A stretch of 64,000 bases of DNA, taken from positions 34,231,537-34,295,536 of the forward strand of contig NC_064440.1 of assembly GCF_023343835.1 (NCBI RefSeq), given 5' to 3'. This DNA comes from Lagopus muta. Taxonomy: Eukaryota; Chordata; Aves; Galliformes; Phasianidae. Shown here in pieces: positions 1 through 11,800 of the stretch. The notes below the pieces were generated by a model. It did no database searches and was not told where the DNA came from. It was given only the letters and a program-made list of their open reading frames with translations. Every line of letters begins with the position of its first letter. Position 1 is the first letter of the stretch. Both the position numbers and the translations under genes were made by a program.

Positions 1-789
1 TCTCATTCTCATCTCCCTGCGCCCACAGCCGCCCATTGAATCTTACCTTCAGGGCTGAGGCCCGCAGGCAGTGGCCTTTCTGCTCCTATTTGTGTATTTT
101 TACAGGGGTGAGGGATGGGTTGGAAGCACATATTGCCTTCTGCTGCTGGCTCGGATATCCCAGCTGCCACTGCATGGGCTCCATTGAACTGTGATTTATC
201 TGCAGAGGAGTATGGGGGGATGCCCCAGTCACACTGTTTAAACCAGAGCTGCCAACCAGGCTCTCCTTTCAGCTCCCTGTGCCCCTGAGACTAAACAGGT
301 TTGGGCTTAGCTGAAAGGCATTGCCCGTGCCAGGGGATTTGTCATCATCTCTTGAGCCTGGGGAATGCAGGACCCCAGCACAGGCACAGCTCCCGCTCGA
401 AGGGGCTGAAGAACCTCAGGCGTTGTTTATTTTGGATGTTGGGAAATGGTAATAAATAAGGCCAAAAAGCAGCACGTGTGAGCACTGAGTCAGCTTTGGA
501 TACCAGCAAAAGAGATGATCTCAGAGTGAATGGGACCTCACTAGGGCGGCGGGGCAGGACGTCACATCAGCCTCTAGGGAACATCTAACCCCAGACACAG
601 AGCTTTGTGCTGGGCTTTGGTACCCTGATTTCATCCTGCTGCTGTCCTGTCCCTAAAGGAACATTTTTACTGCATTTGGTTTTCAGTCATCTGACAAATG
701 TGGTGAAAGCTGCCTTCCCTGGGAGCAATTTCCAAGCTGGACAGCGTGCCATCTAGGCTTTTAACTTCTCCTTCCAGCCCTCCAGATTC
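1..789. other. Unique non-coding sequence, no gene seen
   Basis: I see no gene, repeat family or RNA gene here. Reading frames are short and interrupted, and base composition is mixed with few CpG. It ends where the first CR1 fragment begins. Confidence 0.6.
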
Positions 790-850
790 TATTCACAGAA
801 TAGCTTGGGTTGGAAGGGACCTCAAAGATCATCCAGTTCCAAATCCCTAC
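790..850 (-). mobile_element. CR1 LINE fragment, extreme 3' end
   Basis: This is a short copy of the CR1 3' end in reverse orientation. It starts with one degenerate terminal octamer (ATTCACAGAATAG) and continues into GGTTGGAAGGGACCTCAAAG and the ATCCAGTTCC block. After about 60 bp the similarity fades into unique sequence. CR1 inserts are normally 5'-truncated, so only the 3' untranslated tail remains and no reverse transcriptase is encoded. Confidence 0.85.
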
Positions 851-2815
851 CCCTTACTTTTGGGCAACTTTTGGCATTGCCTCCTGCAAAGCGCTGCCCA
901 TGGGCATCTTCCAAGCTGATGGCTGTTTCTTGGGCAATCCAGAAAATATCCCTCAGTGTGTCCCGATACAGACTGCCTGCAGCTGCTCTGCTCTGCAAAG
1001 AGATGGGAAGCGTGAGAAAACCTGAGCTCTGGACTCAGGTTTCACAGAGCTGGGAGTGAGAGGGCCACGAGAGGGTGGGGAAAAGCCACCCAGTTCTTTA
1101 GATATTCATGAAAAAGGGGATGGAAGGAGGGATGCTTTACAGCCTATACTGAGAGGGACTGAATGCCCCAGCTCCAGGAGCACAGTTGTAATAAGGGCAT
1201 GAAGTTAAAGAAAGGGATTTGAGGGATTTAACCTGCTCCTGTTTTATATTTATCCCTCCCTCCCTACACTATCACTGCCTATGGGGACAGGGATGAGGTT
1301 GGGTTGCTGCAGTCTGTGCACATGGGACAATCTCACAGCAGCATCATGATGCCATCCTATGGCTGTGGTGTGCTTCGGATGTCACCTGGTACCAGGCACA
1401 GGGCAAGAGATACGATCCAAGCCAACCTCATGCTTCTGCCATCTATCCTTTTTTTCCCCCATCAAACAGGATTTTGTGATTATTATAGTTTTCTGCTAGG
1501 GTGAGAGTCTTTAGCAGAGCAATTGGATGCGTTTAGTGTTTAAAAACAAGAGCTGTGAGCCTGCACTTCTAATTTATAGACAGGATTTTACCAGTTGGAT
1601 GAGCTTGTGTTGTTCTCCTATCCCCTCCAGGCTGAGGACCCCAGAGTCAGCCTCTGTGTGAGCTGCAGCTGAGCAGATGTGAGCAACTCACATTTTAGGA
1701 GAGGGGGAAGAAGCATCCTGATAGTTACAGAAGACAAAGGGTGGAGGATGCCATTGCAAACAACGTGTTGTTTTTTGGAAGGGGCTGACCAGGATTCGCT
1801 TGGAGGCCAAAATCCCTTTAATCACTAAGCTGCATTTTCTTCTCCTGCTTTATTTCTTGTTGCATGACAATGTGCTCAAGTGAAAAAAGCTATGGGCAGA
1901 CCATGATAAACTGAGTCTCCTCCGTCTTTCTTCCAAATCCTCAAGAGGTATTATTTCATCCTCCACATGATACAGAAATAATATTTACCTCTGCTGCAGC
2001 CAAAATACAGCATCCGCAGTGCAGTGCATGAGTGCACGTCTGTCACACATCTGGATGCCTGGGATGATGTAGAAGGGTGCAAATGCAGCCCTGTAACGTG
2101 AATCTAGCAGGAATGGCTGGCCACCACCCAAGGAAAATGGCCAACCCGTCAGTGCGGAGCGAAGGAGGCGGTCAGCCCTCATCCCATGCGCTCACACCGT
2201 GCCTGCCAAAGCAAACTGCCTGCCCCGACCCTCCCTGAGATTCTCAGCACATCCACGGTTCTGTAAGCACGCCACGGCGATCCTTGAGTTATCTCAAAAC
2301 ACAAATAAAACCAGTGTGAAGGGAAGGCCTTAAGACGGAGTGGTTCTGTGCCGAGCGTTTCCCATCTCCTCCTCACACGGCTTCTTTCCCAAGGTCTGAG
2401 AACAAACACCATGGACCCACCTCCTCCTAATGCCTTCCACGTAGAGATACATGGCTGCATAAGACCATGGTCCCATCACCACTCAGTTCTGCCTATTTCC
2501 CTCAGTTCTCTCAAGTAAACATAATCCTGGAGCATAGAATGAGACAGTAAAGGCATCTCTAGAGAGACAAGAGATAAACACAGGTATTGCTAGAGATTTT
2601 CCATTTTTTACCACCTAAATTTCTCATTTTTTCTTTGAGAGCATGGGACTTTTTCTTCGCTGCTTGTAGACTTCACTTACAGAGGTCTTTTCATCTGGTA
2701 GAGAGGCAGGCAACAAAATCCAAGCCAGTCTGTCGGGAGGGAATTATGCAGCAAGTCGATGTGATGGAGCTCTCTTATTACCCAGAATGGTTATTTCAGC
2801 CTTGTTTGCAGCCTG

Positions 2816-2850
2816 AAAAAGAAAAAAAAAAAAAAGAAAAAAAATTAAAA
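2816..2850. repeat. A-rich simple repeat
   Basis: An interrupted poly-A tract with two G interruptions. No AATAAA signal or recognisable gene body lies just upstream, so I read it as simple sequence and not as the tail of a processed pseudogene. Confidence 0.8.
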
Positions 2851-3433
2851 CAATGTGATAAATTTGGTCTGAGTGTTTGGATAGTTTGTCAGATTAGTAA
2901 CTCACTCTGGACACATCACTGGAAATGCTCCTACCATTTTGATTAAGCGATTTCTGTAGCCCTTAATTTTCTTCCATCAGTGTAAAAATTATTGTGCTTA
3001 AGAGACGTTTGGAAAAAGGAGGAAAGCCAACAAAATGAGATATCAGGCTGAGGACAGCTAAGCTCAGGTGACAGTTCTTTGAGATGTCCATAACCTGTCC
3101 TGGTGGATACTAAACTACCTTGCCCGTGCCTGGTTGTGTTGAAACGAGGCCAACGATTGCTTTGATTTTAGCAAGAAGCAATGGTTAACTCCATTAACTC
3201 CAGCTCTTGACAAAAAAAGACAAAATCTGGTTCCCACGTGTCTCTTATTTTTAACATGATGATGCCTTCGGTATGGCGTATCTTCACATCACGCAAGATG
3301 ATTAATTCAAATTGGCTCAGATGGGAACAGTCCATGAATGCTATGAGCTAGATGGAAGAAAAAGCAAAAAGGCAACCAACAGAGTACGTTGTTGGCAGAG
3401 CTGTGGATTCCATAGAGAGGTCAGAGTTAGGTC

Positions 3434-3459
3434 TATATATATATATATTTTTTTTTTTT
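3434..3459. repeat. (TA)n followed by poly-T
   Basis: Seven TA dinucleotides run straight into a T tract of about a dozen bases. This compound microsatellite is likely to vary in length between individuals. Confidence 0.85.
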
Positions 3460-4263
3460 GGTCATGTCTTTATTAATGACATGAAAACGGAACAGGATAC
3501 AGTAGTAAAACAAGGAGAGGGGAAAAAAATGGCTAGCACAGGCAATAGCAGAAAAATAGTATTTCTGTGAGGTTACCTCTTAGATGATACCTGAAAAAGC
3601 ATGTTCCTTTTTGGGCACCCAACTCCTTAATTGGGAGGGAGCTCATAGAAGAACAACAGCGATGGTGGAGATGGAGGTGTTGAACTTGGCTCAAGGAAAG
3701 ATTGGCTGGAGCAACAGGCTGTAAGTGCTTAAAGAAAACAAACACTCTGGGAGAAACCCTGACCTTGTCACAGCTGACGTTGAGACTTCCATTGACTTCA
3801 GCGTAGCCAGGATTTCACACCAAAGAGGAAGAGGAATTATTTGGCGGTAGGGAAGGCTACATGCAAGGGATACAAATAGAGGAGGCGAAATAGGAGTTTG
3901 CTATCAAAGGAAAACAGGGCAATAGATTTCAATTTTGTTTAAAGACAGCAAAAACAGGGTGCCAGCAAAATGTTGCAGAAAGAACCAACCGCAGTTTTGT
4001 AATCCTTTAAATTAGAACAAGGTTAAGTAAAACTAGTGTTACATATTCAGCTCCGAAGAGTGAGGAAAATTGAATGCTAACAAAAGCAATGCTACACCCC
4101 CTGCAGCCAAACTCCCAACTGTAGCAGGAGGCAGCGTCTCCCCAGTTTAGACACAGATGGTTTTATATGAGAAATGTAAATAAGACGTTACCATCTGGGT
4201 AATAAAACACACATCTAAGCTGGATTTGATGGCACGTCCCCAGATGTAAACATTTAAAAATAC

Positions 4264-4277
4264 TTTTTTTTTTTTTT
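4264..4277. repeat. Poly-T tract
   Basis: A 14-base T run in AT-rich unique sequence. No target-site duplication or repeat body is visible beside it. Confidence 0.75.
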
Positions 4278-5799
4278 AATGCTTTAAGACTTTCATCCAA
4301 AATGGCCAAGAAGGAAGAATTCTCACTGACATCAAAGTGTTGAACAGAACTGCAAAATGTCTTCTCTCTCTGTCTATCCTATAAATTATGAAGTTGTATT
4401 GAATCTCAATGCTGTCTGTGCAGCAATGTAACCAGGTTTTACTGCCAGAACGTACAATACACTGCTCACGAACTGATGAAATCTAGAGGCTATTGGAAAA
4501 CTTGTCTTCTGAAAATGTAAGGCAAAAGGCAAGCTACTTTCAGTCAGTGGTAACTTTGTTGAGATGCTCCACTTTGGAAATGAAATCCGTTTATGCATTT
4601 GAGTCAAAATTGTCAACTATTTGTTTGGTATATAGAGAGAAACACATTTTGAGGGGAATAGAAACATTGAGGTCTTCAAGAGACATTTCTTCTCGCGACT
4701 AGATGCCAAAAAGAAAGACAGCATGCTGGGAATGCTGTCAATTTGCAGGCCTGTTGGAGTCATCTTGTTTAATCCTCCACATAGAAGATACTACACATCT
4801 ATCTGAATGTCCGGGAGCTTGAGGATGAATGCCTTGATGGAGGCATCTAGCTTTGCCTGCACATTAAGCAATGACAGGAAACCACAGCCTCGGACGCCAA
4901 CCACACCAGCATGCAAACTGTCAGAGCCTGTTGCCAATTTTTATCTTTAGAAAGGGGTTGAGTTAGCAGGAAGATTGCCAGCATGAAAAAGAAGGCAAGA
5001 TAGCATCACTCATAGTCCGCATGCACACACAAGGAGGAAACACCATTCAGCAACAATATAAAGAGCTTGCCAATTCCATGTGAGATAAGCAGCTTAAGCT
5101 ATCCTCTTGCATGTGTGTTTTGGAAGCAGCTTTAGCACGACACACATCAACACTGCATAGTGCAAGACTCTTGTCATCTAACTCAAGCTTTTAATGACTG
5201 TTATTATTTTAATGTTTCCAACCATTGTGAATAGCTAACAATGGAACAGCAGTTTAACTAATATATCTGTCTCAAGAGTGCTCACTGAAAATAAAGAAAG
5301 AGAAATTGGTCTGCTCAGGTGGAAAAAGCAACAGGAAAGACAGAGGTTTCTCCAGGGATCCATTAGGGAGGTTGCTAGCAAGGTGCAATTTGAGTCCAGA
5401 TTTTCTGACCCATCAGCCTGGCTACCATGATGTTTTTGCTTCCAGTGAGATGTAAGATTTATTTCTGTGAGGCTCCTTTATCAGAATAGGACCAAAAAAA
5501 CCCAACCAAACAGCTGCTAGCAAAGACTAGCAGAAAGGCAGCAGGAATCAATGCTTTATCTGAAAAATACCCCGAGTTTTACTTTCTTTTTAAAATAAAG
5601 ATTGATAAAGTTAAGAATAACCCACCAGCACCTGCTTTGAACTTTCATCTCTTTGCGTGCACAAGAAATACTACGGTCTCAGGCCATCTTGGCCAAGCCT
5701 TCCTCAAGGTTGGAATGGGTTGCTCCAGGCAGACCTGAGAGATCCCACAAATCCCTGACAACACGGTACAGGGAAATGGCATTTCAATTCACTCATTCC

Positions 5800-5831
5800 A
5801 AAAAATAAGTAAATAAGTAAATAAATAAATC
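5800..5831. repeat. (AAGT/AAAT)n tetranucleotide microsatellite
   Basis: The tract alternates AAGT and AAAT units, then becomes pure AAAT. It is a tetranucleotide microsatellite with internal unit variation. Confidence 0.85.
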
Positions 5832-6087
5832 TCCATTTCAACATCAGAACTTCAAGAGGAGATCTGTCAATGAGTGGCCTCCCAGCTGGCCCCACAGTCT
5901 GTTGGGAAAAACTGGAGAAACATCCGATAACGCGACAGCTGTCTTATTGCATGAACAACATCCAGCAAGTCCATCAAGCATCAGGACCTGCATTTTTGGC
6001 TGGAACCTTGATGAACCACTGCTACATCACTATGGATCAGGTAAAACAGTTGGCAGCTTGCTGCTTTGATCACTCAGAAGAGGGGGG

Positions 6088-6098
6088 AAAAAAAAAAA
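6088..6098. repeat. Poly-A tract after a G run
   Basis: An 11-base A run directly after six G. Simple sequence only. Confidence 0.6.
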
Positions 6099-8689
6099 CC
6101 TCAAACCTATTTTGGAAAGCATGTTGCAGGCCGTTTTGGGCTGCCTTTCTGGTAAAAACTTTCCTCAAGACCAGTCCAGTCATTTGAGTCATTGTACACT
6201 GACAGAAAGTTTTCACCTTTTGATTTAATTTTTACAGAGCTTTTTAAGAGGAAGCTGAAGATGTTTACTGACATGAACCTCACTTACCTTGCGATTTTTT
6301 CAAGTAGCAGAAATGTTCCATTTCAAGGCGCTCTTTGAAATGCTTTCCCTTTTTTCTGAGCACGTTTTAAGGCTGTGTCAATTTCCCTCATTAACAGTGA
6401 GAGGAGATTCCTTATCGGCTGCCTGGCACGGGTAGATGTTTGCATTACTCAGCCAGATGGACACTGACTTTTGTTTAACTCCTCAATACTGATAGCAGAG
6501 GGGCAGGGCTGGGGTCAGGGTGCTGGCATCACCATGGGGCAGCCTTCCTTCCTCGTGAATGGCCAGAGGCACATGCATTTGGGACCTTCTCTCCCCATTT
6601 CTTTTAAATGCCATACCATCAGTAACACAGCAACCATGGCTGGATTGGGTTTCGCATGGTGACTTCTTGGAGGAGTTCAAACCAGCCCCCACGTGTTACT
6701 TTAACAGTTAATTTTGTTTAAATATTTATAAGAGGCTTCCTTCAAATACACCTTTAAAATAAAACAAAATAACCCTCAAAGCCCTACTACCACTTATTGC
6801 ATCTTTGGCATAATATTTTCTTAACTTTTCCTGGGCTTTTTGCTAGCTGAGCTAAGCTCTCTCCTCCCCATAGCCCAGCCTGCCTTCTTGGTGGCTAACA
6901 GAGTTACATAGGACCGTAAGAATGTCAGGGTTTGGGGGGAGTAGGGAATGGAGGGAAGAAAAGGAACTTTTCAGATTCACAGACCTATCACAAGCACTTG
7001 GTTCTCACCTGCAAAAATCATCAGGAGCAAGAAAAAGTCCACAGAGCAAAACAGCTTACGGACACAAAGCATATCTGGCTTTCAATCCTAGAGACCTTGG
7101 TAGGACAGAAGGGCTCTTCTCTTTTCTCCTGGGTGGTTACTGACCCTGATTTGGGACCCATTTATGAAATGCTTTTTCCCAACTTGACCATTCTCCTGCC
7201 ATCTCACCCAGGGCAGCAGAGCTACAGCCCATGGCCAATGAGACACAACACCTCCGACTCAACCTGCCTATGTTTTAAGTCCCCTTATCACCTGGGACAA
7301 AGTAAATCATTTTAAGTCCATTGCATTTGCCCCCTTTCCATCCTAAAATTGTCTGGTGAGCAAATCCCAAGGCAGAGCTATCAGTCTGCCCCCAGCCATC
7401 TCCACTCCTGCACATGAATGCGATTCAATTTTGTGTCTTCCTGGGGTAAGTGTGACCTACTTCCATGGCCACAGTACAGTTCATTATGAATTCCTAATGA
7501 TCTCATTGTTCCATTAAATGAAGGTTGCCACCTGTCCTGAAGACTTTAGATCAAGCTGGGATTAACATATCTGCTGACCTATTTCTCCCTTTTGTAGGAC
7601 ACGGCCTCTTGATCAATAGGTTTTCTGGCCATCCAGGTTGAGTATGAGCAGCAAACGATGCTGTGATTCCCAGAGGATGCTGTGTGGCCTTACAGGGCTC
7701 CTGCTGATGTAGGGCATGCTGGAGGTCCTGCCCATCCCATTTGGGCATCCGATTCCACCTGCACAGACACCGTCAGCAAAAAACAGAATCCATAGCCTAT
7801 GAATAATTTATCATGGCTTAAAATAATGGGGAGGGAATTGCTGAGGTTGCATTCAGGGCAGATTGAACGCTTCCAATTTAATGGAGTCTAGAAGAGACTC
7901 TATTAAGGGTCTGAAGGCTGCTTGCAGCTTTGCTCGGAGAAGTGATTCTGGCTATGATACTGTGCTGAAAAAGCAGAGGTCCACAGCCCTTCTGTTCACA
8001 GCCCCCTGGTTCAACACCCGGCTGCTGGGGGTAGCAGGTTGGGAGCACGAGCGGTGCAGCACCAGCAGCAAAACAAAGAAAGGAAGAAGAAAAAGAGAGG
8101 GATAAATTCCCATGGATGGGCTCAGTGAGCGCGTCGCAGCCAAGTGACCTCGAGTGCCCCTCTTTCTTCTCTCGCTCGAGGAAGGCAGAAGTACAGCTGC
8201 ATTTTTCATAAATAGGAACACCCCAGCTTGATGTTTTTTAAAGCTGTCTAGACAGTAGAGCAAGACCTTATTTCAAGTCACATAATCACTTTCCCATTTT
8301 TTCTTTGTGGCAGAGGACGTTTTCCAAGATTAGATAGAAGCTGGTGGAGCAACGTGTTATTAACCTCGGGCGTGCCTCGCTGCTTTAGGCTCTCCTTGTC
8401 CGAGCTGGAGGTGCCTTTCTGTCTGATCACGTCTCCCCTTGATCTGTGCCTTCCCCCTGGACAGAAGGGCTTCTATGGTGAAACTCAAAAAGCATTACAC
8501 ATTGCATGCAACTTGGAGGGTGCTGCAGAGCCTGACTTTGGGAACAATACTCAAGAGTAGCTAATATTTCTCTGCTCGTTAAAATAAGCTGTTAAAATCA
8601 TCCAGGAGAGCTGCTGCCCCTTAGACAAATTCCCTGCTGCCATGCAGAAAGCGAGCAAATGAGCTGCCTGATATTAATGCCTTGCTTCA

Positions 8690-8880
8690 TAATTTACATA
8701 GCAAGTGCTTTAATGAATTGTTTTCAGTATCACTGTCACTGCCATGAATAAACTTAAAAAGTAACGGTTTTGTAATTAATTAAAATTTAATTACAATAAT
8801 TTGTCATTTTATTATTTGCAATTATTACCGTAAAGGTAATAAAAATCGCGGGGCCTCACAACTGAATACAAATCCCTAAT
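8690..8880. promoter_or_regulatory. AT-rich TAATTA cluster, possible conserved enhancer
   Basis: This block is much richer in A+T than its surroundings. It carries several homeodomain-type cores: TAATTAATTA at 8773-8782 and TTTAATTA at 8786-8793, in near-palindromic arrangement. It also has a 6-bp inverted repeat, ATTACC (8824-8829) and GGTAAT (8835-8840). Such texture is typical of vertebrate conserved non-coding elements near developmental genes. No transcript features are visible. Conservation is inferred, not seen; it could be plain AT-rich DNA. Confidence 0.3.
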
Positions 8881-11800
8881 CAGAAGCAATCAGCTCACAC
8901 TGTAACCTTGAGCAAGGGTGAGTTTATTATTGCATCTCTGCCGGGGCCTGCACTGCTGCCATGCACACGATGGCTGCAGAATCCTCACTCAGGCTTTGGG
9001 CAATGGTGGTGGCATCATCCAGCAAGCTACTAAAGCACTCATCCACTCCCGTTCTTGTTTAATTGCCAGCTATAGTTTCTCCAAGGTCCTCTAGGTGAAT
9101 TTTGCATTTCCACTGGCTGAAAGTTAAACGTTAGGAGATGCTGCAGCAATTTAATGCAACAACTGTGTTTAGTAACACACAAGGTGGTTCCTAAGCCACT
9201 TAACCTCTGATTTGATGACCCACAAAAGCAGTTTCTTCCTTCTGAGGTACAAAAGACAAAAAGGCAAGGGTTAAGCTCTATCTTTAACTCTAAACTCTGG
9301 CTGCTGTTGCTGCCCTATGACTATAACCAGGACAGCAATGTCCCTGTTCACATGCACTTAATTCTCCCTGCTTGAGGAAACAAGATATGCCTTTCCTCAT
9401 CTCTGCATCTTGATAGGCTCCAATCATATCCAGGACTCCCTGGCATATTTCCTTTGGCTTGGACTGATATCTTAAAAAAACAAGTTTTAGAGCAGTTTTC
9501 CACCAGCCAGTCTCAAGGCATCTTCAAAAGGCATGAGAACTGCACCCACAGCAGCAATTAGGCTGCAATTAAGCAGAGACTTTCCAAGCGAATGCCCTCG
9601 AGGGGTTATTTTGTGATGAGATCTTCAGGTTGGCTTGTCCCATCCTGCTAAATTTACCCCTTCTCACCATCCTGTGCCAAACCATTCCACGGCCCAAACC
9701 ATCCCTCGGTTTTGCTCTTTGAATGGTTGCAAAGGAGTAAATCCATTTTTAGCTTCATTTCCTGGGGAAAACTGCTGTATGTTTGCCTGTCCTCCCCCTG
9801 TCATTCCAGAATGCATTGGCCAAAGCCAACAGAAGTAGAGATGTCATGCCTACAACCTAAATGGAAGACAAGCATTTGGGGAGAGGTGAGAGGAACCCGT
9901 TCAGTGCCCCCCAAATCAGCAGCACATCCCTGATCCCACGTCCACGTGGGAAGGTCAGTACTCAAAACACGACCAGGTTTTGCAGATGAACGGAGCCTGG
10001 GCTGTCACAGCCCAAACACAAAACGTTTCTGCTGCTCCTGGTTGGGAACTCAGCCACCACTTCATAAATCAACACCCTGCTATCGCGTTTGCTCCGCGAG
10101 CAGACAGTTTGATGTGAAACAATGCAGTCCTGGAGGCGTCAGCTTCCTTGGGTTATCTTCGTGGGAGACCAACATCACAGATCCACTTTACCCACTGCAA
10201 TGCCTGTGCTTTCAAGCTATTCCTCTCGCTCTGAAATACTCTTCCACAACATCTTTACAGGCCCAAAACACCTCTATTTTTAAGCCGTGATACAACAGCA
10301 TTTTCAAGATGTTGGAGACGCCCTGTGCCTCAGCACCTCTGCTTTGGAGAGGCTTGCAGATATGTCTGTCCTCATGGCATTCCGAGAGCTAAACGTTCTC
10401 AAAACCTCAGCATCAAGGCCTGCTTTAGGTGAAGCCTAGAATACAAAACCACCGTAGTCCTGCGGCATTTGCATTTCTCGTAAACAGGCTTGCAGAACCA
10501 CTTAGCAAATGAATGTGAATTGTTCGGCAGAAATTCCACCCTGCTCAAAGGAGAAGGGGGAAAAAACCCGAGGTAGAGGCTGCCAATTTCTTCTTGGACC
10601 CCCAAATAAAAAGCAGGTGATCTCATCCACCATTGACCAGCAGAGGCAGCAGAAGAAAAAGGAAATTACTTCATCTTAAGCGTCCATTAACTGATGTTAG
10701 GTGATTAAAAAAGCCCTATAGGACAGGAAAGCTCCTATGAGGAGTGCATACATGTCAGGACGGCTCGGTGTGACCAGAGCAGTCACTGTGACTGTCAGGA
10801 GCACATAACCACAAACCCTTAAAGGAATCTGAGTGCCTTCGGTGGGGTTTGTGAGACAATCACGCCGCTAGCTAACATTTACATGAAAAAGGCTGCAGAC
10901 CCCTGCCTTTTGTTGCTTTTCAGCTGAAGGCTGGCAGACCTGGAGTATTTTACACACCGCAGCTGCTCGGGTAGCAGAAAGAGATAAAACATGACAAATT
11001 AACACAGCACACACCAAACAAATAGCGACCTTTCAACTTGTGCTTGCAGGGAGCCCAGCCTGAGCTACAGATCTGCCTTTAGCCTTGCCCTGTGCTTGCG
11101 TGAGGACTTGCTGAGGTGGTGATGGAGTGGCATCCTACCTGGCCAAAAAGCAGAGCGAGCCTCCACAACCAGGCATATCCAAAGGGATCCGGGGATTATC
11201 TAGATGGTTCAGAAAGCCACGCTCCTGCAATACCTTCGCTTGCAATTTTTTCACGTGTGCTTCTGCCGAGCAAACTAATTACACTGTATAAATGCTGACT
11301 AAAACGATTATCATAAGCCAAAGCATATGCAAGAACAAGGATTTTCTTTGGGGAGAGCTCAGGCGTTAGCTGCTGAACTTTCTCTGACCCACTGACTGCG
11401 CAGACTGATGGATGCTCACGTGTGAGCATCTCCCCACCTCTTCACATTCTTCCCTCGAGCCTTCCTACAAGCTCATTTTGAGGTTTTGAGGCTTGCCTTC
11501 TGCCTTGCCCAGCAGCACCAGATCTGATGTCCTTAAGGTGGAAGGGAAGCCTCTTGCTCATCATTCGGGGCTTTCAGAGTCTGTATCACATTAGTTAACC
11601 CATCGTTCAAGCCACAACCATGGCTCTTACAGGGGAAGAAGCAGGAAATTGGGTAGCTTGACAGTTCTTCCACCATTTTGCCTCCATATTTGATTTTCAT
11701 AAACAATCCTGTTGAATCTATGTCTTGCAATGCAGCAACACTAATTGTCTGTGGTATGGATTGCTGACACTGTATAAAGACACTTGGAAAGCAGGAAGTA

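Larger units (their letters stand above)
851..8689. other. Unique non-coding sequence with A/T tracts
   Basis: No gene is recognised. The longest ATG reading frames are about 127 codons (6932-7315, +) and 119 codons (2587-2946, +). The second gets its Lys/Glu-rich part from the A-tract at 2816-2850, so it is not protein-like. Homopolymer tracts are listed separately. A small CpG cluster lies near 8040-8180, with two XhoI-type CTCGAG sites forming 7-bp inverted arms (8148-8154 and 8175-8181). Its meaning is unknown. Confidence 0.6.

Noticed and set aside
2816..2850. A-rich tract as a possible processed-pseudogene tail
   Set aside because: No AATAAA nearby and no recognisable coding remnant upstream.
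5707..5745. GGTTGGAATGGGTTGCTCCAG, similar to an internal CR1 segment
   Set aside because: Only about 20 bases match and the flanks do not continue as CR1. Too short to call.
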